Source: Symsagittifera roscoffensis (Eukaryota > Xenacoelomorpha > Acoela > Convolutidae). From it: DNA of 64,000 nt. A program made the translations under genes and the position numbers. Of this stretch, positions 41,791 through 53,097 are shown piece after piece. The notes below the pieces were generated by a model. That model saw nothing but the letters and a program-made list of their open reading frames with translations, was not told where the DNA came from and made no database searches. The stretch spans positions 13,060,743 through 13,124,742 of the forward strand of contig NC_087065.1 of assembly GCF_963678635.1 (NCBI RefSeq), in the 5' to 3' direction. Within the stretch, counting starts at the first letter, position 1; each line of letters begins with the position of its first letter.

Positions 41791-43586
41791 TCAAGAGCTA
41801 GAAAAACATTTTAAATCAAAATCTTCAATAAAAAGTTTCAAAACGGCAAGTTTTTTGAAACGAAATTAACTGCTGCGCTGGAATTAGGGACGATTTTTTT
41901 CTGGGGTTTAAACGAACCGATTATTAAATCTTGGTTAGTCTAGAAAAATAACGCTCGTCGTGAATTCACTTGATAATTGGATTTGGTTGTAACTACACTT
42001 GTCCGTATAAATAAATAAACCGTTGAAATAGCTCTCTTGAGTTTAATTTGCAAAAAAGTAAGCAATTTTACGCTGCTTAGCTAAACGGGAAACAAAAATA
42101 GCTGGCTGCTTTGCAACTAGCACAGAATGTTCCGATCACATTCGTAAAAAAAATTTTAAAATAAGTTTCTTAAAACTAGTGTCAATTTTAAGTGCGTGCT
42201 ATCACGAGAGAACTTAAAATTTGCGTTGAAAGTATGGAATTTGGAGATATTGGACACTATTTGTTTTCAAAAGTTGAATGTAAAATGATAATTGAAAAAA
42301 TTTAAAATATTCTACAAAGAGCGAAAAGAGATTTACTTATTTAATTCTTGATCAGTATTTTATTCATAAAATAATTTTTTCACCTTCACATTTGATTTGT
42401 CCTTATTTGAACTTTTGTTTTTCCGAAATTTTCTTTCAGAAATTCAGTTCAAATTTTTTCGTTGAAAAAAGGCTAACTCTACTATCGAACACTAAAATTG
42501 TATAAGTCACAAAAAAGTGACTGATTTCTAAATTCAAGAGTTTTTTAGTTTTTAGATTTTCCAGATGAACAGAAAAGTTATTAATTTTTTTCAAGGCGAT
42601 AATATAACGCAAAAAACACCGACTGTAAACTGTGTCTGAATTCAAAAACTTCAGAGTTCTGTTTTTTCCCGTAGAACATCGAAAATAGAAAGGGTTGAAA
42701 AGTTTTCGATCATTTTTAATAAATTTTCTGTTCTTTTACATTTTTCTAGCTGACTGTTTATCATGTTTTTGTATTTTGATTGGAGTGCTGAAAAAAATTG
42801 ACCTTGAAACAATCTGAAGCACTGGACACACTTTTTATTTCTTTTTGAGTTGATTGTAAAAGTTTGTCGAGCAGGGACTTGTATTTGACATTGCTTCATT
42901 TGTCGACATCTGCTGTTTTTTTTGTTTCTGTTGTATCGCAAGAGGTGCGAAGCTCCGCTTCTCTGTCATTCAAAAGTCGTTTCTAAAAGTGGAACAAAAC
43001 ACTATAGATTTTAATTGAACGTCGGAACTTTTAGGGCGTCGCGTCATTACGAGCAATCTGGTTTAAGATGAATTTTCCGATTTTTGAAAAAAAAAGTGGA
43101 AAGTTCACGCCTGGGTGGTTTTTTCAGTCAATTTTTGAGTTTTCAACTGAATGGTTTTGAAAGAAGTTTTTTTTTCATACCATCTGAAAGATTTTGCTGC
43201 CAGACGCTCGAATACATTTTTGCCTGTGATTAATTTTTGTAGGGTTATGGGAATTGCAATATGTTAATTTGGCTACTTTAGGATAAAAAAACTTACCAAA
43301 TAAATAATAAATATTTATTTAATTCCCTTAATTTAGTTTTTTTTTCGAATCAGGTTGATTAGTATAGTTGTTGCAACTTTCTGACTTGTCTACTTTTGCT
43401 ACGTAACTAGTAACCCTTTAGCAACCGCTCAGTATCAAACCAGATCAAACCTTCAGAAAACATTAAGCATAATCAAAGCACCTGCTCAGCCTCAAAAAAA
43501 ACTAATAAAACTTACTTTCATTGGGATCTTGTAGATCCCACGATTACGTAGCAAAATTAAACAAGTCATATAGTAAGCACATCATG

Positions 43587-43727
43587 AAGTAGACAACTAC
43601 TACATTAACCAATCAGAGTCGAGAACAGTAAGCAAGCTTAAGAAGTAAACAACTATTTATCACTGATTTCCAAAGTTTCTTCCCAGTTCTCGTTTTTGAT
43701 TAGTTATTATAGTATTTGTCTACTTTT
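43587..43727. repeat. MITE-like inverted repeat, copy 1
   Basis: Arms of about 42 nt (43587-43628 and 43684-43727) are imperfectly complementary and share ttaaccaatcag and gtctac cores with the element at 50403. It sits just upstream of, or inside, the remnant 5' LTR of the gypsy element. Confidence 0.65.
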
Positions 43728-43958
43728 TGACCGGCATGAAAAAGAGGTTGTCCACATTTTGACTGCACTCCAGAGTAATTAATTTGAGTATTGATGTTAC
43801 GCATTTGACAGCTTTTAGTGTTCCCAATAATCAAATAGAGGCTAAAAACTTACAAAAAGACGTTATTATGAACCGTCTGAATTCACTTATTAGGAAACAC
43901 TAGTTTCATATTGCTAAAACTCCCATCAGTTATTGTTTTTTTTACATCAGTAACTACA

Positions 43959-44700
43959 TGGTCAAAATAACTGAACCGATACGGTAATTCCTGTACTCTG
44001 CGCTACATCAAGCTCGTATCCCCCATGGAACTTTGAAATTTGGTTCGACCAATTTGTCATGGCAGTGATGGTGAAAGAGAACTTGGATACTGAGATTTTA
44101 CTAAAGAACCAAAACCGGTCATAGAAGAGCCGACTAGAAAACCAGAAACAACCCGAATGACAGAAAGTGCAATGGCCGTGGCAGAAAAAGAAACGAAACA
44201 GAATGGTTAAAGACAAGATCCAACTTGAGAACGAACACCGAATAGAAAGGGTTCCCAAAGTTGGTTATAATGTGTATTATAACGAACTACAGAAAAGACT
44301 AGTATCCAGGCTATTCCTAGCGCTGGGAACAGAGGGGAAGAAAATATTCGTTGAGAAAATCCACACAAGGAGATTTCGAAGTTTGACTTCAAGGAAATAG
44401 GAACGTTCGCAAAAGCTTTGTTTGAAAACGCAAAATTTAACGTATGAACGGTACAAGCTTTTCAATTGACATCAGGAAAGAGGAGAGTCACTGCAATCGG
44501 TCCACGCAGCACTAACTGCACCAGCAGCTAGCTCCGAACTCGGCGCACTCGAGGACGATTTAGTACGAGATTCATTCATTTCGAGGATAAAGAACGTAGC
44601 CATCCAAGACCAGCTGGCATCTGAAAAATTATCTGCTGATGAGGCAAAAAGAGCGCTCAAATTTGAACAGAGCAAATAGACAACTCAGGCAATTCAGAGG
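43959..44700 (+). pseudogene. gypsy gag remnant
   Basis: A possible start ATG at 43959 lies just after the 5' LTR-like segment. Highly charged, Lys/Glu-rich coding-like stretches follow in shifting frames (for example 44167-44400). No domain is intact; the assignment rests on position between the LTR remnant and the zinc knuckle/protease. Confidence 0.45.
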
Positions 44701-44888
44701 ACAAATATCAGTACTGCAGGCCCAAGTCAGTTCTCTATATCAAAAATTAGAATAAAACAAGAACTTATAGTGAAAGTGGGTAACAGAAATCAGATTAATA
44801 GACGATAATGCAAAGAGCAGCACAAGCGAAAACAACCGAAAGGTAGAAACTAAAAACGATCTGCTAGCGAAAAACAACCCTGCAAACG

Positions 44889-45434
44889 ATGCGGCGATTA
44901 TTGACTGAGGATCCTTCAAAAAACTGCCCGTTGATGGGTAAAACATGTAAGAACTGCAGAAAGCCAAATTATCTCACGAAAACGCGTCGTTCACAACAAA
45001 TAAGCGAAGTAATTGAGGACGGCAATAGTTCCAACGACGAGTGCAACTTCATACAAAATTTTGACTCAAGTGATGAATTCGAAATCATGCCGATAGAAAC
45101 AAACAGCCAAACACTGAGCCAGATTGAAAAATACGTCCAAAACAGATTGGCAAACAAAAAGGCGATACAAAAGGAAAAAATGGGCGACTTAAGTATCAAA
45201 AATGTTTACATACGAAGAAGTCCTCAGTCAGAAACAATCAAATCCCGTAAAGCGCTCTTCAGAATCGATAACCAAGTTATCAATCTGACAGTCAACGCAT
45301 GCAGTCAAGTATCCTTTTTAAATTGGGCAACAGCCAAACAAATCATGGAACTTTCAAAGAAAGCAAGTTTTGTATCAACGGGCAGCCAGGCCTGTCTGCA
45401 CGGTATGTTCATTATAATAAAGAGCCTCTTATGA
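44889..45434 (+). pseudogene. gypsy gag C terminus and protease start
   Basis: An ORF with a decayed zinc knuckle (C-x2-C-x3-N where C-x4-H is expected) is followed by a charged linker and the N-terminal part of an aspartic protease. There the segment INLTVNACSQVSFLNWATA occupies the active-site position, and the expected DTG/DSG appears mutated to NAC. The frame is lost near 45400, and the next ORF (45299-45661) continues the protease. Confidence 0.6.
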
Positions 45435-46400
45435 TTCTTGGGGCATTCAAAGTAAATTTTCGTTCGGCGGGTTGGGAAGTACCAGATGCTTCAATCCTGA
45501 TTTCAGAAAAGGGTACTAGATGTATCCTAGGATTGGACTTACAAAACAAAGTGAGGATCACCACTATCCAGAAGCCAGCCCCTAAAGAAAAGTCGAGGAT
45601 TGAAGTGCTACTGTGCGAGCAGTCAGAAAGTTGGAAGGTACAAGTTTATAAAAAAAATTAAAAACCGATTTGAGCGGCAGGAACAATCAAAAACCATGTA
45701 GTAAACAAAAAGTTAAAAGACCAGTTATGCCAAATTCAAGAAATGGGTAGACCGATACCAATTCACGTTCAAGATATAATACAACTTGAAGAAATTACTG
45801 GGGAAGTTCATATAAAACAAATTCACAAGTGCACGAGCGATTGCTTTATCGCTCCAAGAAATACTAGTACGGTAAAACGAGAAAACTCATTAAAGCTTGC
45901 CTTAAACGCGAAACCAATCAATAGACAATTATTTAAAAACAAGCATCAGATGCTCAACGTAGATGAACTATTAGATGGGGTGAGTCAAATTGTAACTTCT
46001 TCACAGTACTAAACCTAAAATACGCTTATATCCAATTGAGATTGACTGCGGAAACAGCGAAACGGTGTAACTGTCGGGGGGGGGGGGGGGGGGGGTGCAA
46101 CAGGAACTTACAGGTTCTTCAAAGACTTTAATGGGCTAGCCGACATGCCTGCAGAGTTTCAAAAAAAGCAATGCATCGAACTCTAAGCCACGCTAAAACC
46201 ACCTTCTGTTTTCTAGACGACATATTAATCCTCTCGAAAGGAAAAGAGATTGAACATCAAACACTAATTTCGAATGTACTAAGAAATTGGGCAAAGAAAA
46301 TCTGGCCGTTAAAATTTTCTAATTGCGAATTTTCAAAAAACTAATTAGACTGGCTCGGACACCATCTATGGGAAATTGGGGTCATATCGAAGGTTACAAA
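45299..46400 (+). pseudogene. gypsy protease/reverse transcriptase remnant
   Basis: 45299-45661 has the ILGLDLQNK motif that closes the protease. 45743-46012 matches the fingers of gypsy RT (LALNAKPINRQLFKNKHQM, NVDELLDGVSQIV). A frameshift at the poly-G run (46076-46095) precedes a GLADMPAEFQK-type motif. At about 46214 an FLDDILILSKGK motif carries the catalytic Asp pair. Several stops and shifts make it inactive. Confidence 0.78.
46076..46095 (+). repeat. poly-G run of 20
   Basis: A homopolymer inside the RT remnant of the gypsy element. It coincides with a break in the reading frame and is a likely sequencing or assembly weak point. Confidence 0.95.
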
Positions 46401-46738
46401 AACAGAGGCAATAATACAATTAAACCCCTCCAGGTCTCTTAAACAACTAAGGTCGTTCCTGGGAAGCATAAAGGGGAACTAGGAACAAATCAGACTCGGA
46501 GAGTTCAGGATCGGACATACCGAAGACAGCCTGGAGAGCTAGGGAAGACAGACCGGACACTAACCAATCGACAAGGTTAAAATCCTTTTGGGATTTAGTG
46601 GGCGGAGACAGTCCTACAAGATCAGGAAACATGATACAGTTAGAAACCAACTCGAAATTGATCAGAACAGACCCTACGGACCCTACTCAAAACCGGAGTG
46701 AAACGATTACCGATCGAGACGAAATCTGAAGTTTAAAG

Positions 46739-47350
46739 GTGGACCTTACAGTAGGAGACACAGAAAATAGTCCAGAGGTGAGTGTAGTGACGCCAGGAAA
46801 AATATTCAGTCATCTCTCCAGAACAAAGGAATTGCAACTGCCCGCGCATCCTGAAGAAGAGAGATTATTCAATCTGTCAAGACTTTTTGACAGAAGTCTT
46901 CAGGTAGAACTAATCACAGAAGACTTGTGGATGGATCGTCTAAGAACAGAAATGAAAAGGAACGATCGGCACGGGTTCGAACTAATGGGACCCTACACTA
47001 ACAAGCTGTATCGCCAAATGGCAGTTCTAAATCACTGCATACTAGAGGGCAATCGACTAGCAGTTCTAGACCAGCTGAGATCAACGGTGATGAAACAAAT
47101 ACACCTTGGACACCCTTGAATGCACCTTGGGCCAGAAGGCGATGCTCAACGTCTCTAACTACTTGTGGTGGCCCCAAATACTTGATGACATTGTAAACAT
47201 AGCGGAGGAGTGTATAGATTGCACTAGATACGGTAAGAAACTTAGTAAGTTATTCCGAAAAGCTCCACTAAACGTCTACCACGGCTAATGCAGCCGGGTC
47301 AGGAAATTCAACTTGACTACGCAGGGCCATTAGACGATCATTAGTAAAAA
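46739..47350 (+). pseudogene. gypsy integrase N-terminal zinc domain
   Basis: 46739-47119 ends with QIHLGHP. After a one-base shift at about 47115, 47106-47288 continues with YLWWPQILDDI and C-x2-C, completing the HHCC zinc-binding domain. Further on an EIQLDYAGPL-like string (about 47299-47335) marks the start of the integrase catalytic core (first Asp). RNase H should lie in 46400-46740 but is not readable. Confidence 0.75.
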
Positions 47351-47911
47351 TTATATATATCATTAGTGGCAAAAGATAAAAACTGGAAACTCTCGTCGGT
47401 GTATGTTAGAAAAACTACGGAGGGAAATCGTCAATTAATTTCGTACGCACCTGTATTGACACCCATGGCATTCCTGAATTAACCAAAATTGATCAATTCT
47501 CCTGGTTTAAAGGAAAAGCAATAAATAAATTTTGCACGGAGAATAATAACATGAAATCTGTCCGGTGGGAAATCACCGAGGGTGTGGCTTGGTCGAGAGA
47601 ACAATGCAAACAACATAAAGAATACTGGATGTCATGCTACTAGACGAAAACTTTACATCAGCACAACAACACGAGATCAAAGGTGGATAAAGCAAAAAAC
47701 AATCCAACTTTCACCATTTGAAGCACATTTCTGACGCCTATTAAAAATTGAGTTTAAATTTTTCAGCGGTAAATTTTTAACTCAATCTGGAAATTTAGAT
47801 AGGCAGCAGCTGGAGAGATCTGCCCTCACGGCGTCACAAGTTGAAAATTAGAATCGACCAATTTCGTGAGAATGTCAAGATAGTGAAGAGAGTGACCCAA
47901 TCAAACAATCC

Positions 47912-48184
47912 GTGAGAATGATCAAGACAGTAGAAGACATAACGGATCTCACTAAAAATGCTCTAGAAGTGTACCGAATGAAGCTAGCCTCACTCAAGAC
48001 GAGAAGGGATAAACCAATGGAGACACGTTCCGTCTTGCTGGAAAGACACCTTTTCAGAAGAAAAATCGGTTATGCATCACTGGACATTTCGAGAACCTGG
48101 AACGCGGCGGGGCGAGTACCCCTGGAATTGGAAGAGCCCAAGGAAAACCAAGATAAAAACCAAGGTTGCTATGAAACTTATTAA
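47912..48184 (+). pseudogene. gypsy integrase C-terminal remnant
   Basis: A 90-residue Lys/Arg/Glu-rich ORF before the 3' LTR-like segment. There is no diagnostic motif. Position suggests the C terminus of integrase. Confidence 0.45.
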
Positions 48185-48912
48185 GTACCAAAACTCTTGT
48201 TTATAAAAACTTTTTATTTTGTTCGATAATATTTTCTACCCGCAGTGGAATGTGGTACTGCGGTTGCAAAAACTTTGCTGTTATCTAGATATATAAAAAG
48301 TTAACTATTATTTTTAAGGCCATTTGCGCCGATCTAAAAGAGAAGAACTGCAAGTTCAGTTCTACCATACATCGTATGCAACTCAGGCCAGTAGAACTGA
48401 GCTACCAAAAAACACTTTTAAGAACAGTCTGAATTCATTTCTTAAGAAACACTAATTTCTTTTAACTGAGTTACTAAAAATCCCATCAGTTATCTTAACT
48501 TTGTCTTTTAATAAAATTATTTTCAAATCACATGGTAAATTTTTCAAAAGAGAAAAATTCAGAACGAGAGAAATTCAAAAAAATGCTTCAGCAGATTATG
48601 AATCTTGGATTTATTCAACAATCCTCCCTTTCAAGAAAGGGTGGGGGAGATTGTTAAGTAAATTACTTGCAGCGAATTTTTGACCAATCAGAATGCAGAA
48701 AAATTCAATTTTAATACAACGCACTTATGCGAATTTACTGTTTTTATTTACAGGGGCGGATACATCGTTAGTAGATACAATAGGAGGGGGGATTAAGTAG
48801 ATCCAAAATTTTATAGTTTTGATCATGTCGGTCAACAAATTTATCTGCTTGAAATCTCAATTAAGTTGCAGGACCATGTGATTTGAATTTGAGTGTATAA
48901 ATTGCGAATCAG

Positions 48913-49471
48913 ATTCAACCTTATTAATTTGAGTTCAAGAAAGATGAAGAAATACTGGTTTTGGGCCGTTTTGTGCATAAGAAAGACCACGGAATCCGCT
49001 TAAAATTCACAACATCCACAGTTTGGCTTTTTTGATGGTTTTCAAATTAATCTTATTTCATGACTTTTTGTTCGGCTTGAAGTCCATAATTTCACGATTG
49101 GGCTTGAAGTCCCGTGGTCCGAATGTCCCATAGTTCGCGCTGTTGAAAATATTTCTTTTGCATACAAAAAATCCCGCAATTGATCAAATGCCTTTTCATT
49201 TTTTATACCGCCTGTGCGAATGTTTCCTGAATATGTAGTATGTTTTCAAATCAAGTTAAATCTGACTACAATAAAAGAAGCATTTGTCACAAACTGCAAA
49301 TATGCTTTATATGTCTGCGTTTGGTTTGTTGAGCAGAGTTGGTTCGTTTTATTTTATTTGTTCAGTTCAGTTAATGTACAACATTGAACAATCGCGACTT
49401 ATATCTGGTATTTCTCAGAAATATTTAACTTATCGTTGTCCTTTCTTGAACTCAAATTAATAAGGTTGAAT
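48913..49471. repeat. element bounded by a perfect 31-bp inverted repeat
   Basis: 48913-48943 (attcaaccttattaatttga...) is the exact reverse complement of 49441-49471. The 497-bp interior is AT-rich with no ORF and contains cggcttgaagtcc and gggcttgaagtcccgtgg, phrases shared with the terminal repeats of the element at 50862-51295. Confidence 0.8.
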
Positions 49472-50402
49472 ATGCATTAAAAAGTATTCTCTCCTTTTTA
49501 AAAGTTATCCATATGAGACGACATCAGGACATAAAGATGACGAATCGTACGCTCCAAGCCTTACATTCCCGTCGACAATTTTCGATTAATTAAGGTGGAA
49601 TCCCTCATATGCGAAGGATCGAATGCGCGAAAATAAAAATCCAGCCAATCAGATTTCAGTAATCTATAATATTGACATGGACCGAAAATAAAAACGGCAG
49701 AAATGTGCAAAATTTTCAAATTGTCTCTGACCGCCGCCGAATTAGAACAAATTTTATATTTCAAGATTTTCGTTACGAAGATGCAAAATATTGCTTCATT
49801 TAATTCAGTTTAATTGAATGGCGGACCAAATTAACATCATCCCCCCCCCCCAAACCCAAACACATTTAGGGGGGAGGATGTTAACTTGGTTCAAAAGAAG
49901 GGGAATTTTCAGCCAATCAGAATTGAGCTCTTCACACGTTTAGCAATTTTAATTTATATTGAAAGCTCGGTTGGAGAATCTTAACTTGGTCTATTTGGCG
50001 GGGGGGGGGGTGGTGGGGGAGGATGTTAACTTGATCCTGAATGACAATTGATTCTTTTTAAAAATTGACTTTCGGCTAATTTAATTTTCGGTTTATCGCC
50101 CACAAGTTTTTCGTCCATTCTGTCCTTAGCGCATGAGAATAGCCCCTGCATTAATTTAGTGAACATTAACTTGAAAGCCAGGGCACGTGTCAGTGCTTTT
50201 TTTTGTTATTATTTCTCAGAAATAGAATATTTTACACAGTTCTGGGAATTAGAAAACGCTAAATTCAATTCCATATTTCTGAGAAATAGAAATATCACCG
50301 TCGTGCTCAGTTACTATTGGCGAGGGGTTGCACCGACCAGAATGGTCTAAGAAAAGAAAGACAGAAAAGTATAGAATTATACGGTTTCAGACTCGTTTTC
50401 AG

Positions 50403-50551
50403 ACTCGTCAGTAAGCAGAAACATACTATATTAACCAATCAGAATCGAGACAAGGAAGAAATGAATAATTAATAATGAGTTATTTCGTAAGTTTGCTTTC
50501 TCATCTCGATTCTGATTGGTTAATATGGTATTTGTCTGCTTACTGACGAGT
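50403..50551. repeat. MITE-like inverted repeat, copy 2
   Basis: A 149-bp foldback. The arms 50403-50453 and 50501-50551 are complementary over about 51 nt with few mismatches, starting actcgtcagtaagcaga. The 47-bp centre is AT-rich. It shares core sequence with 43587-43727. Confidence 0.9.
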
Positions 50552-50861
50552 AGGAATACGTGATTGTCTAAATACAGACCGCACTCCGGGCCGGCCAACC
50601 GATAAAAATTGTAGAGTCAATATTTTAAATTTTATCTTCAATTATCTTTTTGTTAATTATATTTTTGTTAAGTCAAATATGATTTTCCGAGTTCTCGCGT
50701 ATCACTCAAGATCCGAGCTTTTCCGAAGGTGCTTTTTAAAAATTTTTGGGGGTATCTTTTTGGGGACTCTTTAGTTATAGTTAAGTCGTCAATCCCCCCT
50801 AAATCCGCTACTGCTTGGTAATTTTTCCTTAACTCATGGATAAGTGATGACTTTTCCGGGT

Positions 50862-51295
50862 GCCGGACATCAAGCCGACGGGACTTCAAGCCGAATCGTA
50901 AAATTAGGGACTTCAAGCCGAATATTTTCTTATAAACTTGTGAAATATGATTAATTTGAAAAAATTTTTTGATGAATTTTGGAATTTCAGGACTTTCTTC
51001 TCTAGTTATTGGCGTTTTCATAAAATTCAATCCTCCAAATGATGTTTAGGAAAGTTGAAAAATAAAACATGGTTGAAGGCGTTTTTCATGTTTATAACTT
51101 ATGCATTGCAAAAACCGGCTGATCTTATTAACGGATGCCAATCCAAAGTAGTGCATTGTCATGAATAACGCATTTAATGGACTAAACTCTCCTAAATTTT
51201 TGAAAAGTAACATTTTACAGATGAAAAAATAGTGTTTTGAGGTGCTTGTAAAGTGCATTTTTCGGCCTGAAGTCCCTTCGGCTTGAAGTCTGCGT
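50862..51295. repeat. 434-bp non-autonomous element with ~32-bp inverted repeats
   Basis: The left end (50864-50895) and right end (51260-51293) are inverted repeats built from two units of 'gacttcaagccgaa', with few mismatches. The interior has no convincing coding potential. Confidence 0.8.
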
Positions 51296-51459
51296 GTTGT
51301 CCTAGATCCCCTTCAATGGTGTCTAACTATACCCTGAATGCCCGAATAACCGAAATGTGTTTTATTCCCGGAAAGCCGAAAACTTAGTTCAATTCTGAGA
51401 CTAAAAATGGCAAACTGATTCATTTAGTTATTTGTGATGGCACACCTCATTAAATGCTT

Positions 51460-51706
51460 TCAGAACACCTGTATTGTTTGCATGGATATACTTTCGTTAT
51501 TATCATCATTCCTTCTGCTAAATGATACTCCAAGTTAGCATTCCTATATGCTAACTTTTGTATTTCCATGCATTTTCATCAAACCAATATATTTTTCAAT
51601 TCGAGCTGAAAAAATTAGTTGCAGACGAAGATCATCGTCTGTCTCATCACATATTGGCGACTTGGTTTTTGTTGGCCTTTTGAAGCTTGAATGGGGGGCT
51701 AGGTCT
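51460..51706 (+). repeat. direct duplication, copy 1
   Basis: A ~247-bp stretch (from 'aacacctgtattgtttgcat' to 'ggccttttgaagcttgaa') recurs at 51915-52158 in the same orientation. It is strongly similar in the first 110 bp and diverged or indel-rich in the middle. Confidence 0.88.
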
Positions 51707-51914
51707 TTTTACCAAGACCGACCCCGACCTTTTACCAAACCACAATGCAATAATTCAATTAGGGTAAGTTTAAATTAGTGCAAGATTCGAAAAGGAAGCG
51801 GTTAGTACAAATCAAACTAAATGGCGTCATTACAAATTTGTCAATCAAATTTGTTTATCGAGTCTGGTAAAAGTTCCATGTTATTACTTTTCTGGTAAAA
51901 GGTCAGTACCCTCT

Positions 51915-52158
51915 CAAAACACCTGTATTGTTTGCATGGATATACTTTTGGTATTATTATTATTCCTTCTGCTAAATGATACTCCAAGTTAGCATCCCTA
52001 TATGCTAACGTTCGTATTTCCCTGCATTTTCAGCCACCAACATATTATTACGTATTCATTGTTCAAGGCAAGCTGAAAAAAGCACAGTGGCAGAATACCA
52101 TCGTCTCATCACATATGCGGCTACTTTCGTTTCTGTTGGCCTTTTGAAGCTTGAACTG
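51915..52158 (+). repeat. direct duplication, copy 2
   Basis: Second copy of the 51460-51706 segment. The first copy is followed by a ~200-bp segment with tttttaccaagaccgacccc near its start and a related phrase, tctggtaaaaggtcagtacc, at its end, just before this copy. Confidence 0.88.
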
Positions 52159-52938
52159 ATTACTTCATTTGAAATTAAATTGTTGGAAAGTTTCGACTAT
52201 TGATTGAGCCACCGACGAGCAGCAATTATATCACTACACAAATGTGAGTAGTACCTACCTGGGTGTTTTCGTGTTTTTTTTTGTTAGATGCTATCCAAGT
52301 TGGGTACTACTATGATAGAGTGGCTCCTTGAAAATAACCAAGTCCCTTGCGAAAAAGACACAGGGCTCTGAAATGTTTAACAATTACGATCTCGCCATTC
52401 AGAAAGACTACGCTGTATATTTTCAAACAAATTTTAAGTTTCTTTGTTTCGTAAAACCTTCCCCCTCAACATTATGGTGCGTACCCACGGAGCCGCATTA
52501 CCGGATAGCCGAAAAAACTAAATACCTCCGGTTTTAATTAAATTAAATCGGAAAACTTGTCACTAAATTGAGACGCATTTTGATTGGATAAAAATGTGCC
52601 TCAAAATTTGCCTGTTAGCTAACCAAATTCCGAACATTTTCAAGAGATTTGATTGGCTAATACTTTTCTTTGAATTAATTAACAAAAAAAGCCCGACTGC
52701 TACAGGGATTCGACAAACTCACCAACCATCTCTTTGGACCCCCTCACCAAGTCTCTCTTTGGAATTTTTTATGATATCCATTTTGGGCCACAGACCTAAA
52801 ACTTTTCAATATATACTAATTTTAAAAGGCAGCACCAGCACTCGCTGAAAAACGCAATTTTTTAATCAAAATTTTTCAAAAAAATCAGAAAACGGCATTT
52901 TTGGCTTGTTTTTAATTATTTGTCACCAACCCCCCTAA

Positions 52939-52960
52939 CCCCCCCCCCCCCCCCCCCCCC
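52939..52960 (+). repeat. poly-C run of 22
   Basis: A C homopolymer followed shortly by ccctagatccgcccgagc, a phrase resembling DNA-transposon ends; related text occurs at 34905. Confidence 0.95.
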
Positions 52961-53097
52961 GAGAAAACCCTAGATCCGCCCGAGCATTGTCATTATAATT
53001 TAGGTTGGGGGCCCGTAATAGTTTTTTTTTTGCCGGAGGGGCATGGTGGGGTGAATGTGGGCAGGGGGAGGGGTAATTAGGCGGAGGGGAAAGAAGA

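Larger units (their letters stand above)
39850..43580 (+). other. COPB2 downstream region, repeats only
   Basis: Apart from the two-hairpin and family-II copies listed separately, I see no gene. The 3' flank is T-rich like the COPB2 introns. A short ORF at 40214-40426 partly overlaps a repeat and has no recognisable domain. Around 42930-42965 there is another gcgaag...gcttctctgt hairpin end. Confidence 0.5.
43740..48500 (+). mobile_element. Ty3/gypsy LTR retrotransposon, decayed
   Basis: Gag, protease, RT and integrase remnants occur in the order PR-RT-(RH)-IN, which is the Ty3/gypsy order and not that of copia. A segment containing 'gtctgaattcact', 'aggaaacactagtttc' and 'cccatcagttat' occurs at 43875-43936 and again at 48428-48494, flanking the coding part. 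I take these as LTR remnants, but the full LTR boundaries could not be drawn, perhaps because a MITE lies at 43587-43727. Confidence 0.75.
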
